From Silvania hatchlandensis (GTDB lineage Bacteria; Pseudomonadota; Gammaproteobacteria; Enterobacterales; Enterobacteriaceae): a stretch of DNA of 64,000 nt. The stretch's first letter is position 1; each line of letters begins with the position of its first letter. Shown here in pieces: positions 51,073 through 62,180 of this stretch. The position numbers and the translations under genes are program-made. A model generated the notes under the pieces. That model had not been told where the DNA came from. It made no database searches and saw only the letters and a list, made by a program, of their open reading frames with translations. The stretch spans positions 62,001-126,000 of the forward strand of contig NZ_JAMGZK010000042.1 of the NCBI RefSeq assembly GCF_025564065.1, in the 5' to 3' direction.

Positions 51073-51379
51073 CGTGGACTCTCAAAAATGCGGAAAAAAC
51101 CGCCGTAGAGTACCGGAAAGTACCTTTTTTATCATTAACTAAAACGGGCATTCTCCCGGGACGCTGCTTACACTGCGATGACTCACGGTTTTATGTTTTA
51201 ATTTCATAGGCTTAATTAATCGTTTTTATTGTTAAGAACAATAGCTAAAAGAGGTTAGTTCTTTTGGTTATTTATTATTTCCATCCCTTCTTTAATTGTT
51301 ATGATCCGCGCCGTTAACCTTACACTCTGTTCTGTCTTTAAGATAAAAATTCAGCTTTGCTACTGGAACATAACGACGC
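51073..51379. promoter_or_regulatory. Divergent queD-cysJ control region
   Basis: A 307-bp AT-rich region. On the plus strand a -10 TATGAT (51300-51305) has no convincing -35, as expected for an activator-dependent promoter of cysJIH. Upstream lies a perfect palindrome ATTGTT-AAG-AACAAT (51228-51242) and a matching arm GTTCTT (51258-51263). CysB binding is expected here, but CysB sites are too degenerate to call. Confidence 0.5.
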
Positions 51380-53185
51380 ATGACAACACAGGCCCCACCT
51401 TCAAATTTGCTTCCCCTGAACCCGGAGCAACTGGCACGCCTGCAGGCGGCCACCACTGATTTTTCGCCTACCCAGCTCGCCTGGGTGTCCGGTTATTTCT
51501 GGGGAATGCTCAACCAGCAGCCCGGCAGCGCGGTAAGCGCACCGGCTACGGCCGTTGAGATCCCGGCAATTACGCTTATCTCTGCTTCACAAACCGGCAA
51601 CGCGCGCCGCGTCGCCGAAGCACTGCGCGACGACCTGCTCGCGGCCAAACTGAACGTGAACCTGGTGAACGCCGGGGATTATAAATTTAAGCAAATCGCG
51701 TCAGAAAAACTGGTTGTGGTGGTCACGTCAACCCAGGGCGAAGGTGAGCCGCCTGAAGAAGCCGTTGCGCTGCATAAGTTCCTGTTCTCGAAAAAAGCCC
51801 CCAAACTTACGGATACCGCGTTTGCCGTTTTCGGCCTGGGCGACTCGTCCTATGAATTCTTCTGCCAGTCCGGCAAAGATTTTGACAGCAAGCTGGCGGA
51901 ACTGGGCGGTGAGCGCCTGCTGGACCGCGTTGATACCGACGTCGAGTATCAGGCCGCCGCTGCCGAATGGCGCGCACGCATTGTTGATGTGCTGAAAGCC
52001 CGCGTCCCGCAGGACACGCCGGCGCAGGCTGCCGTGACCGCCACTGGCGTGGTCAACGATATCCACACCAGCCCGTATACCAAAGAAGCGCCGCTGACGG
52101 CGAGCCTCTCTGTTAACCAGAAAATCACCGGTCGAGATTCTGAAAAAGATGTGCGCCATATCGAAATTGATTTGGGCGACTCCGGTCTGCGTTACCAGCC
52201 GGGCGATGCGCTTGGCGTCTGGTATCAGAACGATCCGGCGCTGGTGAACGAGCTGGTAGAACTGCTGTGGCTGAAGGGCGATGAGCCGGTAACGGTAGAA
52301 GGCAAAACCCTGCCGCTCGCGCAAGCGCTGCAGTGGCATTTCGAACTGACCGTCAACACCGCCAATATCGTGGAAAACTACGCCACCCTGACCCGCAGCG
52401 AGGCACTGCTGCCGTTGGTGGGTGACAAAGCGAAACTGCAGCACTACGCCACCACCACCCCCATTGTGGATATGGTGCGTTTTGCCCCGGCACAGCTGAG
52501 CCCGGAGGCATTAACCGGCCTGCTGCGTCCACTGACGCCGCGCCTCTACTCCATCGCCTCTGCTCAGGCAGAAGTGGAGAGTGAAGTGCACGTGACCGTC
52601 GGCGTGGTGCGTTACGACATCGAAGGCCGCGCCCGTGCGGGCGGTGCCTCCAGCTTCCTCGCGGATCGCGTTGAGGAAGAGGGCGAAGTCCGGGTGTTTA
52701 TTGAGCACAACGACAACTTCCGTCTGCCTGCCAACCCGGAAACCCCGGTGATTATGATTGGTCCAGGTACCGGTATTGCGCCGTTCCGCGCCTTTATGCA
52801 GCAGCGTGCCGCCGATGAAGCCTCCGGTAAAAACTGGCTTATCTTCGGCAACCCGCACTTTACGGAAGATTTCCTTTATCAGGTTGAGTGGCAACGCTAC
52901 GTCAAAGAGGGCGTGCTCTCGCGCATCGATTTGGCCTGGTCTCGCGACCAACAACAAAAAATATACGTACAAGACAAACTGCGCGCACAGGGCGCAGAAC
53001 TGTGGGCATGGATCAATAACGGTGCCCACATTTATGTCTGCGGCGACGCCAATCGCATGGCGAAAGACGTTGAGCAGGCTTTGCTGGAAGTGATTGCTGA
53101 ATTCGGTGGCATGGATACTGAATCGGCGGATGAATTTTTAAGTGAGCTGCGCGTAGAGCGCCGTTATCAGCGAGATGTCTACTAA
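51380..53185 (+). CDS. cysJ: Sulfite reductase flavoprotein alpha subunit CysJ
   Basis: 601 residues (599 in E. coli). A flavodoxin domain (about 64-202, [40 protein letters not shown]) binds FMN; the FAD domain has RLYSIAS and GGASSFLAD; the NADPH domain has [18 protein letters not shown] and [13 protein letters not shown]. It passes electrons from NADPH to CysI. Its stop overlaps the cysI ATG by one base (TAATG). Confidence 0.97.
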   Translation: MTTQAPPSNLLPLNPEQLARLQAATTDFSPTQLAWVSGYFWGMLNQQPGSAVSAPATAVEIPAITLISASQTGNARRVAEALRDDLLAAKLNVNLVNAGDYKFKQIASEKLVVVVTSTQGEGEPPEEAVALHKFLFSKKAPKLTDTAFAVFGLGDSSYEFFCQSGKDFDSKLAELGGERLLDRVDTDVEYQAAAAEWRARIVDVLKARVPQDTPAQAAVTATGVVNDIHTSPYTKEAPLTASLSVNQKITGRDSEKDVRHIEIDLGDSGLRYQPGDALGVWYQNDPALVNELVELLWLKGDEPVTVEGKTLPLAQALQWHFELTVNTANIVENYATLTRSEALLPLVGDKAKLQHYATTTPIVDMVRFAPAQLSPEALTGLLRPLTPRLYSIASAQAEVESEVHVTVGVVRYDIEGRARAGGASSFLADRVEEEGEVRVFIEHNDNFRLPANPETPVIMIGPGTGIAPFRAFMQQRAADEASGKNWLIFGNPHFTEDFLYQVEWQRYVKEGVLSRIDLAWSRDQQQKIYVQDKLRAQGAELWAWINNGAHIYVCGDANRMAKDVEQALLEVIAEFGGMDTESADEFLSELRVERRYQRDVY

Positions 53186-54897
53186 TGAGCGAAAAACATC
53201 CTGGCCCTCTGGTGGTCGAAGGCAAGCTGACTGATGCCGAGCGCATGAAGGTTGATAGCAACTATCTGCGCGGCACCATTGCCGAAGATTTGAATGACGG
53301 TCTGACCGGCGGTTTTAAAGGCGATAACTTCCTGCTGATCCGTTTCCACGGTATGTACCAGCAGGACGACCGCGATATCCGCGCCGAGCGTGCTGAACAG
53401 AAGCTGGAGCCGCGTCATGCGATGCTGCTGCGCTGCCGTCTGCCGGGTGGGATCATCACCACCAAACAGTGGCAGGCGATCGACAAGTTTGCCCATGACA
53501 ACACGATTTACGGCAGCATCCGTCTGACTAACCGTCAGACCTTCCAGTTCCACGGTATTTTGAAGAAGAACGTGAAGCCGGTACACCAGATGCTGCACTC
53601 GGTAGGGCTGGACGCGCTGGCGACCGCCAACGACATGAACCGTAACGTGCTCTGTACTTCCAACCCGTACGAGTCCGAGCTGCACGCGGAAGCCTACGAA
53701 TGGGCGAAGAAGATCTCTGAGCATCTGCTGCCGCAGACCCGCGCGTATGCCGAGATCTGGCTCGATCAGGAAAAAGTGGCCACCACCGACGTTGAACCGA
53801 TCCTCGGCCAGACCTATCTGCCGCGTAAGTTCAAAACCACGGTGGTGATCCCGCCGCAGAACGATATCGATCTGCACGCCAACGACATGAACTTTGTCGC
53901 GGTTGCTGAGAACGGCAAGCTGGTGGGCTTTAACCTGCTGGTGGGCGGCGGCTTGTCCATTGAGCACGGCAACAAGAAAACCTACGCCCGTACCGCGAGC
54001 GAGTTTGGCTATCTGCCGCTGGAACATACCCTTGCGGTGGCTGAAGCGGTGGTGACCACTCAGCGCGACTGGGGTAACCGTACCGACCGTAAAAACGCCA
54101 AGACCAAGTACACCCTTGAGCGCGTCGGCGTCGATACTTTCAAGGAAGAGGTGGAGCGCCGGGCGGGCATCACCTTTGAACCGATCCGTCCTTACGAATT
54201 CACCGGTCGCGGCGATCGCATCGGCTGGGTGAAGGGCATCGACAATAAATGGCACCTGACGCTGTTTATCGAGAACGGCCGTATTCTGGATTATCCGGGC
54301 CGTCCGCTGAAAACCGGTCTGCTGGAGATCGCGAAGATCCACAAAGGCGAGTTCCGCATTACTGCCAACCAGAACCTGATCATCGCCGGCGTGCCGGAGA
54401 GCCAGAAGGCGAAGATCGAGAAGCTGGCCCGGGAACATACGCTGATGGATACGGTGAAACCGCAGCGTGAAAACTCCATGGCCTGCGTGTCGTTCCCGAC
54501 CTGTCCGCTGGCAATGGCCGAAGCTGAGCGCTTCCTGCCGTCGTTCACCGACAAAGTGGAAGCGGTGCTGGAAAAACACGGCATCCCTGATGAACATATT
54601 GTGATGCGCGTGACCGGCTGCCCGAATGGCTGTGGCCGTGCGCTGCTGGCCGAGCTGGGGCTGGTGGGTAAAGCTCCTGGGCGCTACAACGTGCATCTGG
54701 GTGGGAATCGCAGCGGAACGCGTATTCCGCGAATGTATCGCGAAAACATTACCGAGCCGGAAATTCTGCAGTCAATTGACGAGCTGGTCGGGCGCTGGGC
54801 GAAAGAGCGCGACGCGGGTGAAGGCTTCGGCGACTTTACGGTGCGTGCGGGCATTATTCGCCCGGTGCTCGATCCCGCAAGGGATTTCTGGGAGTAA
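53185..54897 (+). CDS. cysI: Sulfite reductase hemoprotein beta subunit CysI
   Basis: 570 residues, the E. coli length. The siroheme/[4Fe-4S] cysteines lie in [15 protein letters not shown] (two) and [14 protein letters not shown] (two), the classic CX5C...CX3C set. The tandem ferrite-reductase and 4Fe-4S domains are complete. It reduces sulfite to sulfide with six electrons from CysJ. Its siroheme is made by CysG, encoded 2 kb downstream. cysH follows 15 bp later. Confidence 0.97.
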   Translation: MSEKHPGPLVVEGKLTDAERMKVDSNYLRGTIAEDLNDGLTGGFKGDNFLLIRFHGMYQQDDRDIRAERAEQKLEPRHAMLLRCRLPGGIITTKQWQAIDKFAHDNTIYGSIRLTNRQTFQFHGILKKNVKPVHQMLHSVGLDALATANDMNRNVLCTSNPYESELHAEAYEWAKKISEHLLPQTRAYAEIWLDQEKVATTDVEPILGQTYLPRKFKTTVVIPPQNDIDLHANDMNFVAVAENGKLVGFNLLVGGGLSIEHGNKKTYARTASEFGYLPLEHTLAVAEAVVTTQRDWGNRTDRKNAKTKYTLERVGVDTFKEEVERRAGITFEPIRPYEFTGRGDRIGWVKGIDNKWHLTLFIENGRILDYPGRPLKTGLLEIAKIHKGEFRITANQNLIIAGVPESQKAKIEKLAREHTLMDTVKPQRENSMACVSFPTCPLAMAEAERFLPSFTDKVEAVLEKHGIPDEHIVMRVTGCPNGCGRALLAELGLVGKAPGRYNVHLGGNRSGTRIPRMYRENITEPEILQSIDELVGRWAKERDAGEGFGDFTVRAGIIRPVLDPARDFWE

Positions 54898-54912
54898 CCA
54901 CGAGAGGTCATT

Positions 54913-55647
54913 ATGTCCGTACTCGATCTAAATGCGCTTAACGCATTGCCCAAAGTGGAACGCATTCTGGCGCTGGCCGAAACGAACGGCCAACTGGAAA
55001 AGCTTGATGCCGAAGGGCGCGTCGCCTGGGCGCTGGAGAATCTGCCTGGTGAATACGTGCTCTCATCGAGCTTTGGTATTCAGGCGGCCGTCAGCCTGCA
55101 TCTGGTGAATCAGATCCGCCCGGATATCCCGGTGATCCTCACCGATACCGGCTACCTGTTCCCGGAAACCTACCAGTTTATCGATGAGCTAACGGACAAG
55201 CTCAAGCTGAACCTGAAGGTCTACCGCGCTGAGCAGAGCGCCGCCTGGCAGGAAGCACGCTACGGCAAGCTGTGGGAGCAGGGCGTTGAGGGCATTGAGA
55301 AATACAACGACATCAACAAAGTTGAGCCGATGAACCGCGCCCTGTCTGAACTCAATGCGCAAACCTGGTTTGCCGGCCTGCGTCGCGATCAGTCCGGCAG
55401 CCGCGCGAGCCTGCCGGTGCTGGCTCTCCAGCGCGGGGTGTTCAAAGTGCTGCCGATTATCGACTGGGATAACCGTACCATTTACCAGTACCTGCAGCAG
55501 CATGGGCTAAAGTATCACCCGCTGTGGGATCAGGGTTATCTGTCGGTGGGCGACACCCATACCACCCGCAAATGGGAGCCCGGTATGGCAGAAGAAGAGA
55601 CGCGCTTCTTTGGCCTGAAGCGCGAGTGCGGATTGCACGAAGGTTAA
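54913..55647 (+). CDS. cysH: Phosphoadenosine phosphosulfate reductase CysH
   Basis: 244 residues, the E. coli length. A PP-loop-family protein with the [10 protein letters not shown] and [10 protein letters not shown] motifs, and the C-terminal catalytic Cys239 in KRECGLHEG. No cluster cysteine pairs, so it is the thioredoxin-dependent PAPS reductase, releasing sulfite and PAP. It ends the cysJIH operon and is followed by a REP-like element. Confidence 0.97.
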   Translation: MSVLDLNALNALPKVERILALAETNGQLEKLDAEGRVAWALENLPGEYVLSSSFGIQAAVSLHLVNQIRPDIPVILTDTGYLFPETYQFIDELTDKLKLNLKVYRAEQSAAWQEARYGKLWEQGVEGIEKYNDINKVEPMNRALSELNAQTWFAGLRRDQSGSRASLPVLALQRGVFKVLPIIDWDNRTIYQYLQQHGLKYHPLWDQGYLSVGDTHTTRKWEPGMAEEETRFFGLKRECGLHEG

Positions 55648-55662
55648 CGGCACTAAAATGCG

Positions 55663-55690
55663 GCCCGGTAAGGCGTAGCCATTACCGGGC
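55663..55690. repeat. REP element between convergent cysH and iap
   Basis: GCCCGGTA and TACCGGGC are perfect 8-bp inverted arms around AGGCGTAGCCAT; on the minus strand the core reads ATGGCTACGCCT. This is the classical REP arrangement, and it fills the whole cysH-iap gap. Confidence 0.75.
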
Positions 55691-55696
55691 GCTTTC

Positions 55697-56740
55697 TCAG
55701 GCCCTGGCCGCTTTCGCCAGCTCTTTTACCAGCGGCAGCATCACGCGCACCACGTCCCGGCTGCGGCGTTCAATCCGGTGCGGGAGCGCGGCATCAATGT
55801 ACTGCTGATTATCCAGCCGCACGTCGTGCCAGCTGGTTCCCGTTGGAAAGGCTTTCGATTTTGCCCGCTGCTGATAGCCGTCTTTTTTACCCAGCGACCA
55901 GTTGGTGGCTTCGACATACAGGACCGGGATCCCGGCTTTATCAAACACCTCACCATCATTACAGCACCCCGTGCCTTTCGGGAACGCTGCGTTGCCGCCT
56001 GGGTTGGTGGCCGCAAAAATGCCGTGAGTGCGGGCAATGGCCAGCGCGCGGTCGCGGGTTAATTTGCGCACCTGGGCTGGGGTGGTTTTGCCGCTGTTAA
56101 AATAGAGCTTATCGCCGACGATCAGGTTATCGAGGTTGATCACCAGCAGGGTGTTTTTCTTCTCGGCCGCGCTCATGCGTTTAAGCACATTCTCCGCGCC
56201 CAGCTTTCCCTCTTCCTCGCCGCTGGTGGCAATAAAGCGAATGCTGTACTGGGTGGGGATGCTTTTCAGTCGATCGGCCAGCTCCAGCATCACTCCGACG
56301 CCTGCGGCATTGTCATCGATGCCCTGTAAGGTCAGGCCGCCGAGGTTGTGGTCGCTATCGCTGTCGCTCATCGGGGCGTAAGTATCCAGATGCGCGAGGA
56401 TAATAATTTGTTGTTCGGTTTTACCTTCATGGGCGGCAATCACGGTGCTGCCGGTCACGTTGTGCCAGTTTTTGCTTTGATTACGTGAGGTATAGATATA
56501 GCGGCTCTGGAAGGTACGGATGTCGCTCTGGTACCCCATCCCGGCGAACTGCTGGCGGACATAGTCAGCGCTGAGCATTTCGGCAGGGGTACCGGTCATG
56601 CGGCCGGGGAAAAATGTCGCAATATGACGCGCCTGCGAGGCGGCCATTTCACCCATGGCGGGGGTTTTTGCCTGAACGGGCAGGATAAAGCAAACGCCGA
56701 ACGCCAGGGCAGCGATCCGGTGGCGCATTGCGGAAAACAT
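55697..56740 (-). CDS. iap: Alkaline phosphatase isozyme conversion aminopeptidase Iap
   Basis: 347 residues (345 in E. coli). A signal peptide ends near residue 24 (PVQA/K). It is an M28 zinc aminopeptidase: HLDTYAP and GIDDNAAGVGVMLELA hold the first zinc ligands, SGEEEGKLGAENV the general base and a ligand, and SWHDVRLDN the last histidine. Iap removes N-terminal arginine from alkaline phosphatase in the periplasm. In many E. coli strains a CRISPR-cas locus separates it from cysH; here they are 49 bp apart. Confidence 0.95.
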   Translation of the reverse strand: MFSAMRHRIAALAFGVCFILPVQAKTPAMGEMAASQARHIATFFPGRMTGTPAEMLSADYVRQQFAGMGYQSDIRTFQSRYIYTSRNQSKNWHNVTGSTVIAAHEGKTEQQIIILAHLDTYAPMSDSDSDHNLGGLTLQGIDDNAAGVGVMLELADRLKSIPTQYSIRFIATSGEEEGKLGAENVLKRMSAAEKKNTLLVINLDNLIVGDKLYFNSGKTTPAQVRKLTRDRALAIARTHGIFAATNPGGNAAFPKGTGCCNDGEVFDKAGIPVLYVEATNWSLGKKDGYQQRAKSKAFPTGTSWHDVRLDNQQYIDAALPHRIERRSRDVVRVMLPLVKELAKAARA

Positions 56741-56887
56741 AATGCATCCTTAAAAAAGAGATCAAAATTTTAACGCGCCTAGTATGAAACCGTGACGGCG
56801 CTTACACAATTTGAATTGCTCTTAAATGCCTGTCATGGCGCGTCTTAAGCACTTTTTGATATGAGCTTTTTCACGGCGTTATTCCAT

Positions 56888-56901
56888 TGAGTAACTACTC
56901 A
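56888..56901. promoter_or_regulatory. Palindrome upstream of cysG-cysDNC
   Basis: TGAGTA-AC-TACTCA is a perfect palindrome 38 bp before the -10 (TATAGT, 56939-56944). It may be part of the CysB-binding activation region of the cysG/cysDNC unit. Confidence 0.4.
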
Positions 56902-56915
56902 TTCCAATTCGTAAT

Positions 56916-56944
56916 TTCATTCGTCCCGAACAGCCCCCTATAGT
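56916..56944 (+). promoter_or_regulatory. Likely cysG promoter
   Basis: -10 TATAGT (56939-56944) with a weak -35 TTCATT (56916-56921) at 17 bp, typical of an activator-dependent sulfur promoter. It reads into cysG and then cysDNC. Confidence 0.5.
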
Positions 56945-56979
56945 CCCACTATTCCTGGTTGTTAGCGAGTTGTAGCATT

Positions 56980-58338
56980 GTGGATTACCTTCCTTTATTT
57001 GCTGCCATAAAAGACCGTCCGGTGCTTGTTGTCGGTACCGGAGAGATCGCGCTGCGCAAAATCGCCTTTTTACAGCGTGCAGGTGCGCAGGTGCAGGTTG
57101 TGGCCGAGGCGGACTTTGATGAATCGCTTATCGATGCTGTGGTGCTGGTGATTGCCGCCACTGAAGATCGGACGCTCAACCAGCGCATTTCGGCTGCCGC
57201 TCACGCCCGCCACCGTCTGGTGAACGTGGTGGACGATCAGCCGCTGTGCTCCTTTATCTTCCCGTCGATTGTCGACAGGTCGCCGCTGCTGGTGGCGATC
57301 TCCTCCGGCGGTACCGCACCGGTGCTGGCGCGCGTGTTACGTGAGAAAATCGAAGCCTTGCTGCCGACAAGCCTCGGGCGGATGGCAGAGAAAGCCAGCT
57401 TCTGGCGCAACCATTTGAAAACCCGCCTGACCAGCGTGACGGAACGTCGTCGCTTCTGGGAGCGCGTGTTCCGTGGCCGCTTTGTCAGCCTGATGCAGGC
57501 AGGCAACGAAACTGCAGCCCAGCAGCTGCTGGAAGATGAGCTGGATAACCCTGGCAGCAGCGCGGGCGAAATTATTCTGGTTGGAGCCGGGCCTGGCGAT
57601 GCCGGATTATTGACGCTTCGCGGCCTGCAGGTGCTGCAGGACGCTGACGTGGTGTTTTACGACCATCTGGTCACTGACGGCATACGCGAACTGATCCGCC
57701 GGGATGCGGAACAAATCTGCGTCGGCAAACGCGCGGGTGGGCACGCAGTTCCGCAGCATGACACCAATCAGATGCTGATTGCGGCGGCCAAAGCGGGTAA
57801 AACAGTGGTCCGTCTGAAAGGCGGCGATCCGTTTATCTTCGGCCGTGGCGGCGAAGAGCTGCAGGCGGCGGCCGAGGCGGGTGTGCCTTTCCAGGTGGTA
57901 CCGGGGATCACCGCGGCATCTGCCGTCACGGCTTATGCCGGTATCCCGCTCACCCATCGTGATTACGCCCAGAGCGTGACCTTTGTGACCGGCCACTACA
58001 AGGCCGACAGCGCGCCGCTGGACTGGGCGCACCTGGCGCAGGGCCGCCAGACGCTGGCTATCTACATGGGCACCATGAAGGCGGCAGAGATCAGTCAGCA
58101 ACTGATCCAGCATGGCCGCGACGGAACAACGCCTGTTGCCGTGATTTCGCGCGGTACTCGTGTGGATCAACAGGTCGCAACCGGCACATTACAACAGCTT
58201 GCAAGCCTGGCAAAAGACGCCCCGATGCCCGCCCTGATTGTGGTGGGAGAAGTTGTGCAGTTGCACGACACGCTCGCCTGGTTTCAACATACAACAGATG
58301 CAGAAGGGTTTGGTTCTTCTGTTATAAATTTGGCTTAA
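56980..58338 (+). CDS. cysG: Siroheme synthase CysG paralogue (cysDNC-linked), with a short N-terminal domain
   Basis: 452 residues from GTG 56980 ([14 protein letters not shown]), the family start; TTG 56959 in frame is less likely. The N-terminal precorrin-2 dehydrogenase/ferrochelatase domain has [13 protein letters not shown] and [11 protein letters not shown]; the C-terminal SAM uroporphyrinogen-III methyltransferase has [32 protein letters not shown] and [13 protein letters not shown]. About 20 residues present in E. coli CysG between the second beta-alpha unit and FDETLLD are missing here (after QVVAEA). The C-terminal tail (FGSSVINLA) is longer. The nirB-linked cysG of E. coli is elsewhere. 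Confidence 0.93.
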   Translation: MDYLPLFAAIKDRPVLVVGTGEIALRKIAFLQRAGAQVQVVAEADFDESLIDAVVLVIAATEDRTLNQRISAAAHARHRLVNVVDDQPLCSFIFPSIVDRSPLLVAISSGGTAPVLARVLREKIEALLPTSLGRMAEKASFWRNHLKTRLTSVTERRRFWERVFRGRFVSLMQAGNETAAQQLLEDELDNPGSSAGEIILVGAGPGDAGLLTLRGLQVLQDADVVFYDHLVTDGIRELIRRDAEQICVGKRAGGHAVPQHDTNQMLIAAAKAGKTVVRLKGGDPFIFGRGGEELQAAAEAGVPFQVVPGITAASAVTAYAGIPLTHRDYAQSVTFVTGHYKADSAPLDWAHLAQGRQTLAIYMGTMKAAEISQQLIQHGRDGTTPVAVISRGTRVDQQVATGTLQQLASLAKDAPMPALIVVGEVVQLHDTLAWFQHTTDAEGFGSSVINLA

Positions 58339-58347
58339 GGAACGGTT

Positions 58348-59256
58348 ATGGACCAAAAACGACTGACTCACCTGCGGCAACTGGAAGCGGAAAGTATTCA
58401 TATTATCCGCGAGGTAGCCGCTGAGTTTTCTAATCCGGTAATGATGTATTCCATCGGCAAAGACTCCAGCGTGATGCTGCACCTGGCGCGTAAAGCGTTT
58501 TACCCGGGCACCTTGCCGTTCCCGCTGCTGCACGTGGATACCGGCTGGAAATTCCGTGAGATGTATGAATTCCGTGACCGTACCGCCAAAGCGTACGGCT
58601 GCGAGTTGCTGGTGCATAAAAACCCGGAAGGGGTGGCGATGGGCATTAACCCGTTCGTGCACGGCAGCGGTAAACACACCGACATTATGAAAACCGAAGG
58701 GCTGAAGCAAGCCCTGAACAAATACGGTTTTGATGCAGCATTCGGCGGCGCGCGCCGTGATGAAGAGAAATCCCGCGCCAAGGAGCGTATCTACTCCTTC
58801 CGCGATCGCTTCCACCGCTGGGATCCTAAAAACCAGCGCCCGGAGCTGTGGCATAACTACAACGGCCAGATTAACAAAGGCGAAAGCATTCGCGTGTTCC
58901 CGCTCTCGAACTGGACCGAGCTGGATATCTGGCAGTACATCTATCTGGAAAATATCGACATCGTTCCTCTGTATCTGGCGGCAGAACGCCCGGTGCTCGA
59001 GCGCGACGGCATGCTGATGATGATTGATGACGATCGTATCGATCTGCAGCCAGGGGAAGTGATCAAAAAACAGATGGTGCGCTTCCGTACCCTCGGCTGC
59101 TGGCCGCTGACCGGCGCGGTAGAGTCGAACGCGCAGACGCTGCCGGAGATCATTGAAGAGATGCTGGTCTCGACCACCAGCGAGCGACAAGGGCGCGTGA
59201 TTGACCGCGACCAGGCAGGCTCAATGGAGCTGAAGAAACGTCAGGGTTATTTCTAA
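58348..59256 (+). CDS. cysD: Sulfate adenylyltransferase subunit 2 CysD
   Basis: 302 residues, the E. coli length. The PP-loop motif is in [19 protein letters not shown], with the family signatures [19 protein letters not shown] and [15 protein letters not shown]. With CysN it makes adenosine 5'-phosphosulfate from sulfate and ATP. It is separated from cysG by 9 bp and from cysN by 9 bp, so the four genes form one operon. Confidence 0.97.
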   Translation: MDQKRLTHLRQLEAESIHIIREVAAEFSNPVMMYSIGKDSSVMLHLARKAFYPGTLPFPLLHVDTGWKFREMYEFRDRTAKAYGCELLVHKNPEGVAMGINPFVHGSGKHTDIMKTEGLKQALNKYGFDAAFGGARRDEEKSRAKERIYSFRDRFHRWDPKNQRPELWHNYNGQINKGESIRVFPLSNWTELDIWQYIYLENIDIVPLYLAAERPVLERDGMLMMIDDDRIDLQPGEVIKKQMVRFRTLGCWPLTGAVESNAQTLPEIIEEMLVSTTSERQGRVIDRDQAGSMELKKRQGYF

Positions 59257-59265
59257 GGAGCCGCC

Positions 59266-60693
59266 ATGAATACCACTATTGCTCAACAGATTGCCGATGA
59301 AGGCGGCGTAGAAGCCTACCTGCACGCGCAGCAGCACAAAAGTTTACTGCGGTTTCTGACCTGCGGCAGCGTCGACGACGGCAAAAGTACGCTGATTGGC
59401 CGTCTGCTGCACGACACCCGTCAGATCTATGAAGACCAGCTCTCCTCGCTGCACAACGACAGCAAACGTCACGGCACCCAGGGCGAAAAGCTCGATCTGG
59501 CGCTGCTGGTGGATGGCCTGCAGGCGGAGCGCGAGCAGGGCATCACCATCGACGTGGCTTACCGCTACTTCTCCACCGAGAAGCGCAAATTTATTATTGC
59601 CGACACCCCGGGGCACGAACAGTACACCCGCAACATGGCCACCGGTGCCTCCACCTGTGACCTGGCGATCCTGCTGATCGACGCCCGTAAAGGCGTGCTG
59701 GATCAAACCCGTCGCCACAGCTTTATCTCCACCTTACTGGGGATCAAGCACCTGGTGGTGGCAGTCAACAAAATGGATCTGGTGGATTTCAGCGAAGATA
59801 AATTTAACGAGATCCGCGAAAGCTACCTGACCTTTGCCGAGCAGCTGCCGGGCAACCTCGATATCCGCTTTGTGCCGCTGTCGGCGCTGGAAGGGGACAA
59901 CGTTGCTTCCCAGAGCGCTAGCATGCCGTGGTACAGCGGCCCAACGCTGCTGGAAGTGCTGGAAACCGTTGAGCTGCAGCGCAGCGTCGAGACCCAGCCG
60001 CTGCGCTTCCCGGTTCAGTACGTTAACCGCCCGAATCTCGATTTCCGCGGCTTCTCTGGCACCATCGCCGGTGGCCGCGTGAGCGTCGGCCAGCGCCTGA
60101 AAGTTCTGCCTTCTGGCGTGGAGTCTGCCGTTACCCGTATTGTCACTTTTGATGGCGATCTGCAGGAAGCCGGTGCAGGTGAGGCGGTGACGCTGGTGTT
60201 GAAGGATGAAATCGACATCAGTCGTGGGGATCTGCTGGTGGACGCGTCCGACGCCCTGCCCGCGGTACAAAGCGCCTCGATCGATGTGGTGTGGATGGCG
60301 GAGCAGGCGCTGAGCGTCGGCCAGAGCTATGACATTAAAATCGCCGGTAAGAAAACCCGCGCCCGCGTAGACGCCATTCAGTATCAGGTGGACATCAACA
60401 CCCTGGCGCAGCACAGCGTCGCGGAGCTGCCGCTGAACGGCATCGGTCTGGTCGATTTCACCTTCGACGAGCCGCTGGTGCTGGATCAATATCAGCAGAA
60501 CCCGGTGACCGGCGGGCTGATTATCATCGATCGTCTGTCTAACGTTACCGTGGGTGCCGGAATGGTCCATGAGCCGCATGAACAATCGACTGCCGTGCCG
60601 TCTGAATTCAGCGCCTTTGAGCTGGAGCTGAACGCACTGGTGCGTAAACACTTCCCGCACTGGGGCGCACGCGATCTGCTGGGAGGCAAGTAA
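59266..60693 (+). CDS. cysN: Sulfate adenylyltransferase subunit 1 CysN (GTPase)
   Basis: 475 residues, the E. coli length. An EF-Tu-like GTPase: P-loop [15 protein letters not shown] (about 34-48), switch [20 protein letters not shown] and a following beta-barrel domain. GTP hydrolysis drives the CysD reaction. Its stop shares a base with the cysC ATG (TAATG). Confidence 0.97.
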   Translation: MNTTIAQQIADEGGVEAYLHAQQHKSLLRFLTCGSVDDGKSTLIGRLLHDTRQIYEDQLSSLHNDSKRHGTQGEKLDLALLVDGLQAEREQGITIDVAYRYFSTEKRKFIIADTPGHEQYTRNMATGASTCDLAILLIDARKGVLDQTRRHSFISTLLGIKHLVVAVNKMDLVDFSEDKFNEIRESYLTFAEQLPGNLDIRFVPLSALEGDNVASQSASMPWYSGPTLLEVLETVELQRSVETQPLRFPVQYVNRPNLDFRGFSGTIAGGRVSVGQRLKVLPSGVESAVTRIVTFDGDLQEAGAGEAVTLVLKDEIDISRGDLLVDASDALPAVQSASIDVVWMAEQALSVGQSYDIKIAGKKTRARVDAIQYQVDINTLAQHSVAELPLNGIGLVDFTFDEPLVLDQYQQNPVTGGLIIIDRLSNVTVGAGMVHEPHEQSTAVPSEFSAFELELNALVRKHFPHWGARDLLGGK

Positions 60694-61298
60694 TGGCCCA
60701 GCATGATGAGAACGTTGTCTGGCATCCTCATCCGGTGACCGTTGCCGCGCGCGAACAACTCCACGGTCACCGTGGGGTTGTGCTGTGGTTTACCGGGCTC
60801 TCCGGCTCGGGTAAATCCACCGTGGCCGGGGCGCTGGAAGAGGCCCTGCATCAGAATGGGGTCAGCACCTACCTGCTGGATGGCGACAACGTGCGTCACG
60901 GGCTGTGCAGCGATCTGGGCTTTAGCGACGACGATCGCAAAGAGAACATCCGTCGGGTGGGCGAAGTGGCCAGCCTGATGGCCGACGCCGGGCTGGTGGT
61001 CTTAACGGCGTTTATCTCGCCGCACCGGGCCGAGCGGCAGACGGTGCGCGAGCGGGTCGGTCAGGATCGTTTTATTGAAGTCTTTGTCGACACGCCGCTG
61101 GCGATCTGCGAGCAGCGCGATCCGAAAGGGCTGTATAAGAAAGCCCGCGCGGGCGAGCTGAAAAATTTCACCGGCATTGATGCCGTATATGAAGCCCCCG
61201 AATCACCGGACATTCACCTCAAGGGTGAACAATTGGTAACAAATTTGGTGGGTGAATTATTAGACCTGCTCCGGCAGGACGATATTATCAGATCCTGA
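60693..61298 (+). CDS. cysC: Adenylyl-sulfate kinase CysC
   Basis: 201 residues, the E. coli length. P-loop [17 protein letters not shown] (about 30-46), the DGDNVRHGL substrate site, and the phosphorylated-serine region [10 protein letters not shown] are intact. It phosphorylates APS to PAPS for CysH. It is the last cys gene of the unit. Confidence 0.97.
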   Translation: MAQHDENVVWHPHPVTVAAREQLHGHRGVVLWFTGLSGSGKSTVAGALEEALHQNGVSTYLLDGDNVRHGLCSDLGFSDDDRKENIRRVGEVASLMADAGLVVLTAFISPHRAERQTVRERVGQDRFIEVFVDTPLAICEQRDPKGLYKKARAGELKNFTGIDAVYEAPESPDIHLKGEQLVTNLVGELLDLLRQDDIIRS

Positions 61299-61359
61299 GA
61301 CAGCATCGATGAGGAAGCAGGTTATCCATCATCGGTGCGACATGGTCACGGGATCAGCT

Positions 61360-61683
61360 ATGCGGAACAGCGAAAACTACATTATCACCAGGTCAGATTC
61401 GGTAGCGGCGACTGACGAAACGACCTGGTCTTTTCCCGGGGCGATCGTCGGCTTTGCGTCATGGCTGATGGCGCTGGGCATCCCCTTCCTGCTGTATGGC
61501 AGCAATACCTTATTCTTCCTCCTCTATACCTGGCCTTTCTTCCTGGCGCTGATGCCCGTTGCCGTGGTGGTCGGGATTGCGCTGCACTCTCTGCTCAATG
61601 GCAAGCTGCTCTATAGCGCCCTCACCACCGTTGTCGCGGTGGCCGTGATGTTCGGGCTGTTATTTTTGTGGCTCATGGGATAA
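61360..61683 (+). CDS. ygbE: Inner-membrane protein YgbE (DUF3561)
   Basis: 107 residues, the E. coli length, from ATG 61360; starts upstream in frame extend it without family support. Three hydrophobic segments are visible (IVGFASWLMALGIPFLLYGS; LYTWPFFLALMPVAVVVGIAL; the last about 20 residues). The function is unknown. It lies 62 bp after cysC and before ftsB. Confidence 0.92.
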   Translation: MRNSENYIITRSDSVAATDETTWSFPGAIVGFASWLMALGIPFLLYGSNTLFFLLYTWPFFLALMPVAVVVGIALHSLLNGKLLYSALTTVVAVAVMFGLLFLWLMG

Positions 61684-61849
61684 GTTCATCCATAATTCAA
61701 ACCGTAACCAACTATGAGACAATGTTGGCTGCGCGAATCTGCGAAAAAAATGTGGTACATTTGCCCGCAATGTTGCGGCATCTCTGTAGCCCCGATGTAG
61801 AGTCGTGGGGAAAGTTATGGGATGATGATGCCGTTTTTCAGGGGGCAGG

Positions 61850-62161
61850 ATGGGTAAACTTACGCTGCTGTTGCTGGCTTTGCTGGTCTGGCTTCAGTAT
61901 TCGCTGTGGTTCGGTAAGAACGGTCTTCACGACTACAGTCGCGTCAATGACGACGTGACGGCGCAGCAGGCAACAAACGGCAAACTTAAAGCGCGAAACG
62001 ATCAGCTGTTCGCTGAAATTGACGATCTCAATGGCGGACAAGAAGCGATTGAAGAGCGCGCGCGCAATGAACTCAGCATGACTAAGCCGGGCGAAACTTT
62101 CTATCGTCTGGTGCCGGATGCGTCTAAACGCAACCAGGGCTCAGTACAAAACACTCGATAA
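61850..62161 (+). CDS. ftsB: Cell division protein FtsB
   Basis: 103 residues, the E. coli length. A short cytoplasmic N-terminus and one transmembrane segment (residues about 4-20) precede a periplasmic coiled coil (about 30-70, with leucine/asparagine heptads [22 protein letters not shown]). It joins FtsL and FtsQ in the divisome. ispD starts 20 bp after it. Confidence 0.95.
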   Translation: MGKLTLLLLALLVWLQYSLWFGKNGLHDYSRVNDDVTAQQATNGKLKARNDQLFAEIDDLNGGQEAIEERARNELSMTKPGETFYRLVPDASKRNQGSVQNTR

Positions 62162-62180
62162 TCAGGCCCAGGATTACGCC

